Counted from the first letter of the stretch, positions 51,188 through 60,022 are shown. The stretch: DNA of 64,000 nucleotides from Bacteroidales bacterium (GCA_017427985.1 JAFRRS010000008.1:1-64000); one strand, 5' to 3'. Translations and numbers: made by a program. The notes: generated by a model from the letters alone, not told the origin.

Positions 51188-51717
51188 TCTGCTTCTTCTT
51201 CCATGTTGTATTTGTCAATGGAAATCACATTGCCGTCAAGGTCGTATGTTTTCCATTGACCTTTTTTTATGCCGTTTTGATACTCACCTTCGAACTGTGG
51301 CGTGCCAGTGCTGTAATAAGTGCATGAATAACCGTCCAAAACACCGTTTTTATAGGTTTCAACAAGAATCAGCATACCTGTCTGCTCATCAAAATAACGC
51401 CATTCTCCAGTACGTATTTTATTCTGATACAATCCTTTAGCAACGACTCTTCCATTCGGAGAATAAAACTCTGTTTCAGCATCTGCACCGTTTTTTGAGA
51501 AAACTTTTTTGGCTTTCAGCACACCTTTTTCATCATAATAAAGAAAATTCCCTTCTGGGAAACCATTTTTGAAAGTTCCTCTCATCTTTACCTGTCCATT
51601 ATCATGATACTCAATCCAACTGCCCTGACGGCGACCCTGATTGTCAGTTTTGTTTTGGGCAAAAGCATTTCCAAAAGAAAAAGCCAGCAAAAATATCAAA
51701 AAACAAATTCTTTTCAT
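51184..51717 (-). CDS. Exported MORN/YwqK-type repeat protein
   Basis: The 177-residue protein has a signal peptide (1-19, ending NAFAQ). It then has six or more repeats of the toxin-antitoxin YwqK/MORN-variant type (GSWIEYHDNGQVKMRGTFKN and GEWRYFDEQTGM and so on), each about 22 residues, with the pattern Gly-x-Trp-x-x-Tyr-Asp. Such repeats form beta sheets and are common in Bacteroidota exported proteins. The function is not known. A -7 element lies 16 bp before the start. Confidence 0.75.
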   Translation of the reverse strand: MKRICFLIFLLAFSFGNAFAQNKTDNQGRRQGSWIEYHDNGQVKMRGTFKNGFPEGNFLYYDEKGVLKAKKVFSKNGADAETEFYSPNGRVVAKGLYQNKIRTGEWRYFDEQTGMLILVETYKNGVLDGYSCTYYSTGTPQFEGEYQNGIKKGQWKTYDLDGNVISIDKYNMEEEAD

Positions 51718-51732
51718 GACTAAAATTTTTTG

Positions 51733-51740
51733 CAAAAATA
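51733..51740 (-). promoter_or_regulatory. -7 promoter element of the YwqK-repeat gene
   Basis: TATTTTTG, followed by C, on the minus strand, 15 bp before the ATG at 51717. Confidence 0.6.
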
Positions 51741-51753
51741 TGTATAAATAACG

Positions 51754-51761
51754 TATTTTTG
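51754..51761 (+). promoter_or_regulatory. -7 promoter element of recR
   Basis: TATTTTTG, followed by C, lies 15 bp before the recR ATG at 51777. Confidence 0.65.
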
Positions 51762-51776
51762 CAAAAAAAGTTTTTT

Positions 51777-52385
51777 ATGGCTGAATATTCCTCCATTTTA
51801 TTGGAAAAAGCTGTTGACGAGTTGGCGAAGCTGCCTGGAATCGGGCGAAAGACGGCGTTGAGGCTGGCATTGCATCTTCTCGGAGAGGAAAAAGTGACGA
51901 CTGAAACGTTGGCACAATCGTTGTTGAACATGCGTGGCAACATTGTTTTATGCAAGCAGTGTTTCAACATCAGCGATGACGAATATTGTTCCATCTGCTC
52001 TAACCCAAAGAGAGACACCGGGTTGCTTTGCGTCGTCGCCGACATGCGCGATGTGATGGCGATTGAGAGAACCGGCTCGTTCAACGGTGTCTACCACGTC
52101 CTCGGAGGCGTCATCGACCCGATAAACGGAATTTCGCCCAACGATTTGAGAATCAAGGAGTTGGTTGACAGAAGCATAAAAGAGAATTTCAGAGAGATAA
52201 TTTTAGCGTTGCCCGCGACTATAGAAGGCGACACCACTAACTATTACATTTTCAAGATGTTGAAGCATTTTGAAGGGCAGGTTACGGCAATAGCAAAAGG
52301 CATCGCCGTAGGCGATGCCTTAGAATACGCTGACGAGGTGACATTGGGACGTTCGATAATGAACAGAATCCCGTTTAACCGATAA
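51777..52385 (+). CDS. recR: Recombination mediator RecR
   Basis: The 202-residue protein works with RecF and RecO at single-strand gaps. The helix-hairpin-helix LAKLPGIGRKTALRLALHL opens it. The zinc finger CKQC...CSIC is at about 62-77. The TOPRIM domain and the C-terminal GVDALEYADEVTLG-like segment (here VGDALEYADEVTLGRS) follow. The start MAEYSS is chosen over six upstream codons that overlap the promoter. It overlaps the end of a small minus-strand gene by 11 bp. Confidence 0.95.
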   Translation: MAEYSSILLEKAVDELAKLPGIGRKTALRLALHLLGEEKVTTETLAQSLLNMRGNIVLCKQCFNISDDEYCSICSNPKRDTGLLCVVADMRDVMAIERTGSFNGVYHVLGGVIDPINGISPNDLRIKELVDRSIKENFREIILALPATIEGDTTNYYIFKMLKHFEGQVTAIAKGIAVGDALEYADEVTLGRSIMNRIPFNR

Positions 52386-52608
52386 CCTCGTCTTCAAACA
52401 GATTCAGTTGGTTTTCACAGAGATACAATTCCTCAGGCACACCATATTCATAGTGTGAGATAAACCGCTCGATGTTTTTCTTTATCAGTTTTATTGGCGT
52501 GGTCCTTCGCGCCTTGCAATAGTTTTTGAGCGATTTGTACTGCCCTTGCGACAACTTGAATGTTATCGCGTGATACTTGTAACTTCTTCTATTATGTTTA
52601 CTTTTCAT
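52375..52608 (-). CDS. Small conserved basic protein of unknown function
   Basis: The 77-residue protein is basic at the N-terminus (MKSKHNRRSYKYH), with FKLSQGQYKSLKNYCKARRT and then PIKLIKKNIERF. A strand followed by two helices resembles a ribbon-helix-helix layout, so DNA binding is possible. The acidic C-terminus (NLFEDEVIG) is different. I recall similar short proteins in Bacteroidota genomes with KARRTTPTKLIKK-like segments, but know no function. It sits downstream of glmM on the same strand, with an octamer repeat array just before its start. Confidence 0.6.
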   Translation of the reverse strand: MKSKHNRRSYKYHAITFKLSQGQYKSLKNYCKARRTTPIKLIKKNIERFISHYEYGVPEELYLCENQLNLFEDEVIG

Positions 52609-52615
52609 TTTATTA

Positions 52616-52679
52616 GTTATTCAGTTGTTCAGTTATTCAGTTGTTCAGTTAAACTGGCTAACTGACTAACTGATTAACT
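52616..52679. repeat. Eight octamers in tandem forming an inverted array
   Basis: The 64 bp consist of eight 8-bp units: four GTTRTTCA units, one GTTAAACT and three GRYTAACT-type units (GGCTAACT, GACTAACT, GATTAACT). The last group is a degenerate complement of the first, so the array can fold back on itself. It fills the space between the end of glmM (52684) and the start of the small gene (52608). Confidence 0.8.
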
Positions 52680-52683
52680 CTAA

Positions 52684-54066
52684 TTACATCATTTTTTTTG
52701 CTTCATCGAGCATCATCTGTGCAAGTCGGTCGGCTTCAGCCTCTGATTTGCCTTCTGAATAGACGCGGATGATTGGCTCTGTATTCGATTTGCGGAGATG
52801 CACCCAGCCGTCGGCGAAGTCGATTTTCACGCCGTCTATGGTTGTCACCTGCTCGTTCTTGAACTTGTCGGCGAGCTTTGCCAAGATGCCGTCAACGTCG
52901 GTATGAGGCGTGAGCTGAATTTTGTTCTTCGACATATAATATAGCGGGAATTTCTTCTTGAGCTCCGACACCGTGCAATGATTTTCAACAAGATACGTCA
53001 GGAACAATCCGACACCGACGAGAGCGTCACGACCATAATGGATTTCAGGATAGATGACACCACCGTTGCCTTCACCGCCAATGACAGCATCCACTTCCTT
53101 CATCTTAGCAACGACGTTCACCTCACCCACTGCCGCAGCAGAATACTGACCTCCAGCAGCGTTTGTCACATCGCGCAAAGCACGTGTCGACGAGAGATTT
53201 GAAACGGTGTTGCCTTTTTTATGTTCAAGAATGTACGAAGCCACAGTCACGAGAGTGTATTCCTCGCCGTACATCTCACCTTTTTCATTGATGAATGCGA
53301 GACGGTCGACGTCAGGGTCGACGACAATGCCGAGGTCGGCACCACATTCCTTAACCTTTGCGCAGGTGTCGACAAGGTTCACCGCCAACGGCTCCGGATT
53401 ATGAGCGAATTTTCCAGTCACCTCGCAGTTGAGTTCTATGACGTTTTTCACGCCCAACTTCTTGAGCAGCATCGGGATAGCCATTCCGCCAGTGGAGTTG
53501 ACACCGTCGACGACGACTTTAAGATTTGCCTTTTCTATAAGCTCTTTCTTCACGAGAGGCAGTTTGCAAACCATGTCGGCATGACGTTCAATCCAGCCTT
53601 CCGCCAAAGTGTACGTGCCTATTTCGTCGATTGGAGAAAATTCGTATTCGTCTTTTGCGGCTTTCTCGAGCAGCCATTTTCCGTCGGCTGCATCGATGAA
53701 TTCTCCTTTATTGTCAAGGAGTTTGAGAGCGTTCCATTCTTTCGGGTTGTGCGATGCGGTAAGAATCACGCCACCATCGGCTTTCAACTCGGTGACAGCG
53801 ATTTCTGTAGTAGGCGTAGTACTCAGTCCGATGTCGATAACGTCGGCACCCATTGCCTGTAAGTTACCGCAAACCAACTGGTTAACCATCGTTCCGGAGA
53901 GTCGTCCGTCGCGACCCACCACGATGCGGGGACGTTTGACGCCACCGCGTCTGATCAAACAAATAAACGCTGAAGTCAGCTTGACAATATCTATCGGGGT
54001 CAACCCGTCGTCCGGTCTGCCGCCAATAGTGCCGCGGAATCCGGAAATTGATTTAATTAATGGCAT
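52684..54066 (-). CDS. glmM: Phosphoglucosamine mutase-like phosphohexomutase
   Basis: The 460-residue enzyme begins PLIKSISGFRGTIGG and has the phosphoserine loop TASHNPKEWNALK at about 96-108, the metal loop DPDVDRLAF, the sugar loop GGEGNGGVIYPE and the phosphate loop RKSNTEPIIR. GlmM makes glucosamine-1-phosphate for UDP-GlcNAc. The GEGNGG sugar loop fits GlmM or related phosphoglucosamine enzymes better than ManB. Both this and 48455 are phosphohexomutases with different loops, so division of labour is likely. The start MPLIKS is chosen; a -7 element is 18 bp upstream. Confidence 0.85.
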   Translation of the reverse strand: MPLIKSISGFRGTIGGRPDDGLTPIDIVKLTSAFICLIRRGGVKRPRIVVGRDGRLSGTMVNQLVCGNLQAMGADVIDIGLSTTPTTEIAVTELKADGGVILTASHNPKEWNALKLLDNKGEFIDAADGKWLLEKAAKDEYEFSPIDEIGTYTLAEGWIERHADMVCKLPLVKKELIEKANLKVVVDGVNSTGGMAIPMLLKKLGVKNVIELNCEVTGKFAHNPEPLAVNLVDTCAKVKECGADLGIVVDPDVDRLAFINEKGEMYGEEYTLVTVASYILEHKKGNTVSNLSSTRALRDVTNAAGGQYSAAAVGEVNVVAKMKEVDAVIGGEGNGGVIYPEIHYGRDALVGVGLFLTYLVENHCTVSELKKKFPLYYMSKNKIQLTPHTDVDGILAKLADKFKNEQVTTIDGVKIDFADGWVHLRKSNTEPIIRVYSEGKSEAEADRLAQMMLDEAKKMM

Positions 54067-54083
54067 AATTCTAAAATTTTCCG

Positions 54084-54091
54084 CAAAATTA
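54084..54091 (-). promoter_or_regulatory. -7 promoter element of glmM
   Basis: TAATTTTG, followed by C, on the minus strand, 17 bp before the ATG at 54066. Confidence 0.55.
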
Positions 54092-54127
54092 TGATATTTA
54101 TTTGAAATTTGCAAATATTGCTGTTAT

Positions 54128-54203
54128 TATTTTTAATGTCATTTTCGAATTGCTCTCAGTACCATTGTGGTAAGTCGCAATTCTGCAAATGACATTAAAA
54201 ATA
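54128..54203. repeat. 76-bp hairpin between divergent genes
   Basis: Perfect 17-bp outer arms (54128-54144 and 54187-54203, TATTTTTAATGTCATTT and complement) enclose 7-bp arms (GAATTGC/GCAATTC) and a 5-bp tip TACCA-TTG-TGGTA. It lies between the promoters of glmM and the TPR gene, not after a gene, so it is not a terminator. A MITE-like insertion or a regulatory cruciform are the options. Confidence 0.75.
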
Positions 54204-54226
54204 TATAATGTTTTCAAACTTTTTTG

Positions 54227-54234
54227 TATTTTTG
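54227..54234 (+). promoter_or_regulatory. -7 promoter element of the TPR gene
   Basis: TATTTTTG, followed by C, lies 15 bp before the ATG at 54250. Confidence 0.6.
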
Positions 54235-54249
54235 CAAAAAAAATTTGAG

Positions 54250-55674
54250 ATGTTTGACGACGACAATTTTTTGGACGACGACATGGACGTGAACGAGCTT
54301 GTTGACCGCTTTGAGAACATGGTCAAGGAGCATCAGTCATGCTATTTCGACGCCGATGAACTGAACGTCATTTTGGAGCATTATCTCCAACAAAACAACA
54401 TCAAAAAAGCGAATCTGGCAGCAGACATTGCCATAAAATACCATCCGAACAATCCGATAATCAGCATCATTAAGGCAAAACAGCTCTTGGCAAACTCTAA
54501 TGCAAAAGAAGCGCTTTCAACGCTCAAAAACGCCGACCTTGACCGCAACGACGCCGATTATCTGCTTACCTTGGCGGCTTGTTATTCCGATTTGGGTGAG
54601 AACAAAAAAGCCATCAAGGCTTACATGAAAGCTGCCAAAGAGTTCGATTTCAAGGATTGCGAGGACATTTACAACTTCATCGCAGTGGAATATGAGAATC
54701 TCGGCGACATGGAGAACGCCCTGAAGTTTTTCATTTTAGGCATAAGCAAGGCAGAAGACATTGACAATCAATATTTTGAGATAAGAAACTGCTATTCGAT
54801 ACTTCACAAGATGGATGACGGGATAGAGTTTTTCCGTAAGGAAATCGACCGCAACCCTTACAGCGTGCCTGCCTGGATGGCACTCGGCAACTGCTACGTG
54901 AGACTCGGGCAACTTGAAAACGCCATTGACCAGTTCGAATATGCCCTGGCAATCGACCCTCATTATAAAAAAGGATATGTCGACATTTCAACGGCATACA
55001 ACGAGCTGAACCGTTTCAAAGAAACCATCGAGACTGTGGAAGACGCGATGCGATACAATGCTGAATCGCCGCTGCTGCTCTGCCTTTACGGCGAGGCGTT
55101 CGCGAAGACTGGCAACCATGAGGAAGCCATGAAGATTTACAAAAAAGCCATGAAAATGGACGAGAATCTTCCCGAGGCGTACGCCGGCATCGGTTTCCTG
55201 CTCAGCGATGAGAACAACCCGAAATCAGCGCTGAAATTCCTGAAACACGCGCATACCCTGTCGCCTTACAACACCGATTACATGTATGTAATCATCGAGG
55301 AATACAATAGAATCGGGGAACACGACAACGCTCTGAAGTTCGTCAACGAGATTTTGGACTTGAATCCTTACGACGAGAATGTCTACATATCCATGATGGA
55401 ATGTTACGTGTTGAAAGACGACCCCGAAAAAGCCATGGAATCGTTGGAGCGCGGCTTGCTCATACTCCCCAACGACGCGGCGTTGCTTTACAGAAAGGCA
55501 TTTCTTTATTTCGCCCAGGACCAGACCGAATCAGGACTGCTGACACTCGAGATGGCGCTCAACCAAGACTATGACGGTCACATCGAATTCCTCAGTTTCG
55601 ACGCCGAAAACCTCACGAGCAACCCTGCCATCATGGATTTAATTGAAGAATACAGGATTAAGAATAAAGCATGA
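54250..55674 (+). CDS. Tetratricopeptide-repeat protein
   Basis: The 474-residue protein has an acidic N-terminus (MFDDDNFLDDDMDVN) and about eleven TPR units, for example LGNCYVRLGQLENAIDQFEY and FAKTGNHEEAMKIYKKAMKM. There is no signal peptide, so it is cytoplasmic. TPR proteins bind partner proteins, and Bacteroidota genomes carry many of this kind at conserved loci without known function. It overlaps the next gene by 4 bp (ATGA), which suggests co-translation with a membrane protein. Confidence 0.85.
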   Translation: MFDDDNFLDDDMDVNELVDRFENMVKEHQSCYFDADELNVILEHYLQQNNIKKANLAADIAIKYHPNNPIISIIKAKQLLANSNAKEALSTLKNADLDRNDADYLLTLAACYSDLGENKKAIKAYMKAAKEFDFKDCEDIYNFIAVEYENLGDMENALKFFILGISKAEDIDNQYFEIRNCYSILHKMDDGIEFFRKEIDRNPYSVPAWMALGNCYVRLGQLENAIDQFEYALAIDPHYKKGYVDISTAYNELNRFKETIETVEDAMRYNAESPLLLCLYGEAFAKTGNHEEAMKIYKKAMKMDENLPEAYAGIGFLLSDENNPKSALKFLKHAHTLSPYNTDYMYVIIEEYNRIGEHDNALKFVNEILDLNPYDENVYISMMECYVLKDDPEKAMESLERGLLILPNDAALLYRKAFLYFAQDQTESGLLTLEMALNQDYDGHIEFLSFDAENLTSNPAIMDLIEEYRIKNKA

Positions 55675-56159
55675 AAAACTACGTTTACATTTTCCTTATC
55701 GCGATGGTGCCGCTCATCGAGCTGCGTGGCGCAATACCTGTTGCATACGCCATCAACACCGCCAACCCCGACTTCAGCCTGCTTTGGAGCTATATCATCA
55801 TCGCCATCGGCAACATACTACCCGTCCCTTTCATTTATTTGTTCGCCCGCAAGATTCTTGAATGGGGCAAGGACAAAAAAGTTATCGGCAAGTTCTTTAC
55901 CTGGTGCCTCGAAAAAGGCGAAAAAGGCGGTCAGAAGCTTCAAGCCAAAGCCGGACGCGGACTTTATTGGGCATTAGTGCTCTTCGTCGGCATCCCTCTT
56001 CCTGGAACCGGCGCCTGGACTGGCACTCTCGCGGCGAGTTTCTTGGACATGGGCTTCAAGAAGAGCGTAATAGCCGTTATCGGAGGCGTGGTGCTGGCAA
56101 GCGTCATCGTCGGCGTGGTGTGTACCCTGGGATTTGGAGCGTTTTTCGGAATCAGCTAA
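55671..56159 (+). CDS. Small multidrug-export-like membrane protein (COG2426)
   Basis: The 162-residue protein has about four membrane segments and begins YVYIFLIAMVPLIELRGAIP, the signature of the COG2426 family annotated as small multi-drug export protein. The middle Gly/Lys-rich loop and the motif PLPGTGAWTGTLAA also match. Direct evidence for drug export is weak in this family. It overlaps the TPR gene and is followed after 4 bp by aroE, so the three form an operon. Confidence 0.82.
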   Translation: MKNYVYIFLIAMVPLIELRGAIPVAYAINTANPDFSLLWSYIIIAIGNILPVPFIYLFARKILEWGKDKKVIGKFFTWCLEKGEKGGQKLQAKAGRGLYWALVLFVGIPLPGTGAWTGTLAASFLDMGFKKSVIAVIGGVVLASVIVGVVCTLGFGAFFGIS

Positions 56160-56163
56160 AGTC

Positions 56164-56886
56164 ATGCAAAAATACGGACTCATCGGTCATCCTTTAAGTC
56201 ATTCATTTTCAAAGTCTTATTTTGATAATAAATTCAAAAATGAGTGCCTGGACTGCTGTTTTCTGAATTTTGACATTGAAAGCATTGGAAAGTTAAAAGA
56301 TGTTCTGCATGAAAATCCTGATCTACAGGGCTTTACGATAACACATCCTTATAAAAAATCAATTTTTCCGTATCTGGATTTTATTGAAGACAATGCAAAA
56401 GAAATTGGAGCGGTGAATGTGGTGAAGATTGATTCTGACAGGAAATTACATGGATTCAACACCGATTACATTGGTTTTCAAGGACTTTTGGAAAATGTAA
56501 TCGGAGACAAAAATATAAGAAAAGCATACGTTTGCGGCACAGGCGGCGCGTCAGAAGCTGTGAAGTTTGTTTTGAAAATGAAAAACATAGGTTTTGATGT
56601 TTTATCAAGAAAAAACGATTCTTATGCTGATTTAAAGAAAGAAGGTTTTCACGATAACGAACTGATTATCAACGCAACACCTGTCGGGATGTACCCTAAT
56701 TGCAATAAAATGCTTGATTTGCCTTATGAGACGGCTAACGCGAGCAATGTTTTCATTGATTTGATTTACAATCCTGAGGAGACGATGTTTATGAAAGAGG
56801 CGGAAAAGCGTGAAGCCAAGGCATTTAATGGATTGAAAATGTTAAAGTTACAAGCGGAAAAGGCTTGGGAGATTTGGAGTTTATAG
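56164..56886 (+). CDS. aroE: Shikimate dehydrogenase
   Basis: The 240-residue enzyme reduces 3-dehydroshikimate to shikimate with NADPH. The substrate-binding N-terminus YGLIGHPLSHSFSK is intact, followed by FTITHPYKK (Lys catalytic) and NTDYIGF. The NADPH motif VCGTGGASEAV is at about 123-133, and the C-terminal FNGLKMLKLQAEKAWEIW ends the protein. It is shorter than the E. coli form (272) but normal for Bacteroidota. The AT-richness is higher than in neighbours. The start MQKYGL is chosen. Confidence 0.93.
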   Translation: MQKYGLIGHPLSHSFSKSYFDNKFKNECLDCCFLNFDIESIGKLKDVLHENPDLQGFTITHPYKKSIFPYLDFIEDNAKEIGAVNVVKIDSDRKLHGFNTDYIGFQGLLENVIGDKNIRKAYVCGTGGASEAVKFVLKMKNIGFDVLSRKNDSYADLKKEGFHDNELIINATPVGMYPNCNKMLDLPYETANASNVFIDLIYNPEETMFMKEAEKREAKAFNGLKMLKLQAEKAWEIWSL

Positions 56887-56920
56887 TTTAGAGTGTAGAG
56901 TTTAAAGTTTAGAGTTTAAA
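56886..56920. repeat. Heptamer tandem repeat abutting the tex start codon
   Basis: Five 7-bp units (GTTTAGA, GTGTAGA, GTTTAAA, GTTTAGA, GTTTAAA) fill the whole gap from the last base of the aroE stop to the GTG start of tex. The GTG itself begins where the next unit would start. Confidence 0.75.
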
Positions 56921-59041
56921 GTGGATTTTACAAGTAAGATTTCTAAAGAATTTGGGGTCACGGCGAGAGTGGCTGAGAATGTGATAAAGTTGCTCGCTGA
57001 AGGTGCGACCGTGCCGTTTATTGCGCGTTACCGCAAGGAAATGACCAACACAATGAACGAAGAGACTGTCGCCGAGGTGAAAAAACGCCTCGAACAACTC
57101 GACGAGCTTGAAAAACGCAAGGAATTCGTACTGAAATCGATTGCCGAGCAGGAAAAACTGACGCCGGAACTCGAGAAAAGCATCACCAACGCGGAGACTT
57201 TGCAGGACGTTGAAGACTTATACCTCCCCTACAAGCCGAAACGCCGCACCAAGGCAGAGATAGCGCGCCAGAAAGGACTGGAGCCGCTGGCAAAACTCAT
57301 CATGTCGCAGAACAGCGATGACGTGAACAGTTTAGCTAAACGATTCATCAACAAGGAGAAAGATGTCAACAACGAGGAAGAGGCCTTGAAAGGTGCCTGT
57401 GACATCATGGCGGAGTGGATTTCCGAAAACATCAACGGACGCAACAAAATCCGTAAGATTTACCATAAAGAAGGCGTCATCAGTTCCACCGTGATAAAAG
57501 CGAAAGAGGAAGAGGCGCAGACTTACAAACAATATTTCAACTACAGCGAGCCAATCGCGAAAGCCCCGTCGCACCGCATCTTGGCGTTGTTCCGCGCTGA
57601 AGAGGAAGGGCTTTTGAAGGTGAAACTCAATATCAATGCCGACGACGCGCTCAACATCCTTGACGGGATATTTTTAAAGAACGACAACGCATCCACGGAC
57701 TTGGTTCAGGACGCCATCGACGACGCATGGAAACGTCTTCTGGAGCCGTCGCTCGAGACCGAGATGCGTGCGCTTTATAAAGAGAAGGCTGACGAAGTGG
57801 CGGTGAAAGTGTTTGCCGAGAACCTGCGGCAGCTTCTACTTGCCGCGCCATTGGGCAAAAAACGCGTTCTCGCCCTTGACCCAGGTTTCCGAACAGGCTG
57901 CAAAGTGGTGATTCTCAACGAGTACGGTGCTTTGGTGCATAACGAGACCATCTACCCTCACCCACCACAAAACGAAAGAGGAAAACCGGCGGCGAAGATA
58001 GCGCATCTGGTGCAGGCATATAAAATCGACGTCATCGCCATCGGCAACGGCACTGCTGGACGCGAGACCGAAGATTTCATCAAGAGCATCAGATTCGACA
58101 GAGACATCACCGCGGTGATGGTCAACGAGAGCGGCGCTTCGATTTATTCGGCGAGCAAGGTCGCGAGGGAGGAATTTCCCGACTACGACATCACAGTGCG
58201 AGGTGCGGTAAGCATCGGCAGGCGTCTCATGGACCCGCTGGCGGAGCTCGTGAAAATCGACCCGAAGTCTATCGGCGTGGGGCAATATCAGCACGACGTG
58301 AACCAGAAGATGCTCGGCGACGAGCTTAACAGCGTCGTGGAAAGCTGCGTGAACGCTGTCGGCGTGGAACTGAACTCAGCCAGCGAACAGCTTCTGTCGT
58401 ACGTGAGCGGCGTGGGACCGCAATTGGCCAGTTCCATAGTGAAATACCGCAACGAAAACGGAGGTTTCACCAGCCGCAAACAGCTGTTGGAAGTGTCGCG
58501 TCTCGGCAACAAGGCGTTCGAGCAGTGCGCAGGCTTCCTCAGGATTCACGGAGCCAAGCAGCCACTCGACGCAAGCGCTGTTCATCCAGAGAGCTATCAC
58601 ATCGTCGAGAAGATGGCGAAGAAACTTGGCGTGAAAGTCGAGGAACTCATTGGCAATGAAGAGCTTATCGCAAAGATAAACCCGAAAGAATTCATTGAAA
58701 AAGATTTCGGAATCGAGACGATAAACGACATAATCGACGAACTCAAGAAACCAGGACGCGACCCTCGCAAGAGTTTTGAGGTTTTTGAATTTGACAAGAA
58801 CATCAGGACTATAAACGACTTGCGACAAGGCATGCAACTCGTCGGAATCGTCACTAATATCACAGCTTTCGGTTGTTTCGTCGACATCGGGGTGCATCAG
58901 GACGGTCTTGTTCATATCAGCCAGATGTCGAACAGCTACATCACCGACCCGAATCAGGTGGTGAAGCTGAATCAGAAGGTGAAAGTTACCGTCACCGACG
59001 TCGACATTCCAAGAAAACGCATCAGTTTGAGCATGAAATAA
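56921..59041 (+). CDS. tex: RNA-binding transcription accessory protein Tex
   Basis: The 706-residue protein has the Tex layout: an N-terminal helical part with GATVPFIARYRKEMT, the YqgF/RuvC-like nuclease-fold domain from about 305 (VLALDPGFRTGCKVV), helix-hairpin-helix motifs (about 490-560, SYVSGVGPQLASSIV) and a C-terminal S1 domain (about 630-703, GIVTNITAFGCFVDIGVHQDGL). Tex affects transcription and tolerance to stress. The start is GTG, directly after a heptamer repeat array, with no Shine-Dalgarno seen. Missing C-terminal extension of some Tex proteins is normal here. Confidence 0.95.
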   Translation: MDFTSKISKEFGVTARVAENVIKLLAEGATVPFIARYRKEMTNTMNEETVAEVKKRLEQLDELEKRKEFVLKSIAEQEKLTPELEKSITNAETLQDVEDLYLPYKPKRRTKAEIARQKGLEPLAKLIMSQNSDDVNSLAKRFINKEKDVNNEEEALKGACDIMAEWISENINGRNKIRKIYHKEGVISSTVIKAKEEEAQTYKQYFNYSEPIAKAPSHRILALFRAEEEGLLKVKLNINADDALNILDGIFLKNDNASTDLVQDAIDDAWKRLLEPSLETEMRALYKEKADEVAVKVFAENLRQLLLAAPLGKKRVLALDPGFRTGCKVVILNEYGALVHNETIYPHPPQNERGKPAAKIAHLVQAYKIDVIAIGNGTAGRETEDFIKSIRFDRDITAVMVNESGASIYSASKVAREEFPDYDITVRGAVSIGRRLMDPLAELVKIDPKSIGVGQYQHDVNQKMLGDELNSVVESCVNAVGVELNSASEQLLSYVSGVGPQLASSIVKYRNENGGFTSRKQLLEVSRLGNKAFEQCAGFLRIHGAKQPLDASAVHPESYHIVEKMAKKLGVKVEELIGNEELIAKINPKEFIEKDFGIETINDIIDELKKPGRDPRKSFEVFEFDKNIRTINDLRQGMQLVGIVTNITAFGCFVDIGVHQDGLVHISQMSNSYITDPNQVVKLNQKVKVTVTDVDIPRKRISLSMK

Positions 59042-59072
59042 AATATTTTTGTATTTTTCGAGTTATAAAAAT

Positions 59073-59876
59073 ATGAAAAAGTACTTTTTAATCGGATTAT
59101 TCATAGCTTTCTCAGCTTTGACAAACAGCGCCAAAGCCCAGATATTCCTTGGCGAAGCGTTCGTCGGACTTAATCTGTGCCAGGTCGACGGCGACCAGAT
59201 CATGGGATTCCATAAAAAAGGCATCAGCGCCGGTGTGGGAGTCATCACGCCTATCTGGACGAAGAACAATTTCAGCCTCGACTTGTCGCTTGAGGTTCTT
59301 TACAACCAAAAAGGCGCCAAACAAGGCAGAAAGTATTTCGACGACAAAATCGACCCGATAACCGGAATTCCGATCACCGGCGAATATGATTTGAGCCTTA
59401 GCTACGGCGAGGTGCCCTTCATGGTTTATTTCACCGACAAGAAACTCGTCTCCGCCGGTGTCGGCGTTTCATACGCCCGGCTGATGTCGGCAGTGGAATA
59501 CGAGCACGGCGTCAAGACATCCGCGACGGCAACAAGCGGCGATTATGACCAGAACGAATTCAACATCTTGGCGGATGTGAAGCTCCGTGTGTACCAAAGA
59601 ATCAAATTAGGATTCAGATACTCCTACTCCATCAACAAAATCAGAACCCGCGAATACCATAACCTTGACGGGACATCGCTTGGAAACTTCAACCAGTTCA
59701 ACAATCTCTTCACCCTAAGGCTGACTTACGTCTTCAACGAGCGGCTTGAAGATTTGCACCGCGAGGAATACATTTATCAAGGCGACAACCCGAAATATCA
59801 TGAAAAGGCTGTCGAAAAGAAGCTCAAACGCCTGAAGAAGCAGCAAGAGCGGGAAGCGAGACGGAATAAACAGTAG
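59073..59876 (+). CDS. Outer-membrane beta-barrel protein (PorT-like fold)
   Basis: The 267-residue protein has a signal peptide (1-23, ending SAKAQ). It then has alternating strand pattern typical of an 8-10 strand barrel of the PorT/outer-membrane protein beta-barrel type (GEAFVGLNLCQVDGDQ, then LSLEVLYNQKG and LGFRYSYSINKIR). The C-terminal 35 residues are very basic (EKKLKRLKKQQEREARRNK), an odd feature for a barrel and perhaps a periplasmic tail. Function is not known. It starts 31 bp after tex. Confidence 0.7.
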   Translation: MKKYFLIGLFIAFSALTNSAKAQIFLGEAFVGLNLCQVDGDQIMGFHKKGISAGVGVITPIWTKNNFSLDLSLEVLYNQKGAKQGRKYFDDKIDPITGIPITGEYDLSLSYGEVPFMVYFTDKKLVSAGVGVSYARLMSAVEYEHGVKTSATATSGDYDQNEFNILADVKLRVYQRIKLGFRYSYSINKIRTREYHNLDGTSLGNFNQFNNLFTLRLTYVFNERLEDLHREEYIYQGDNPKYHEKAVEKKLKRLKKQQEREARRNKQ

Positions 59877-59880
59877 TCTT

Positions 59881-59933
59881 ACGCCTTGCTGGCGTTATCC
59901 ACATAACGTCTCGCCTCCGCAATAGGGTCTTTT
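59881..59933 (+). terminator. Nested hairpins followed by a T-run
   Basis: ACGCC-TTGCT-GGCGT (59881-59895) overlaps CGTTAT-CCAC-ATAACG (59893-59908), and a T-run begins at 59929. It lies just after the barrel gene and probably ends its transcript. Confidence 0.4.
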
Positions 59934-60022
59934 TTCTTAAAAAATTTTAAGATTTCGTAAATTGCTTTTGCATTATTTGTTAAAAAAACAATTGATTAGA
60001 AAACATCGACCTGCTACAAAAT

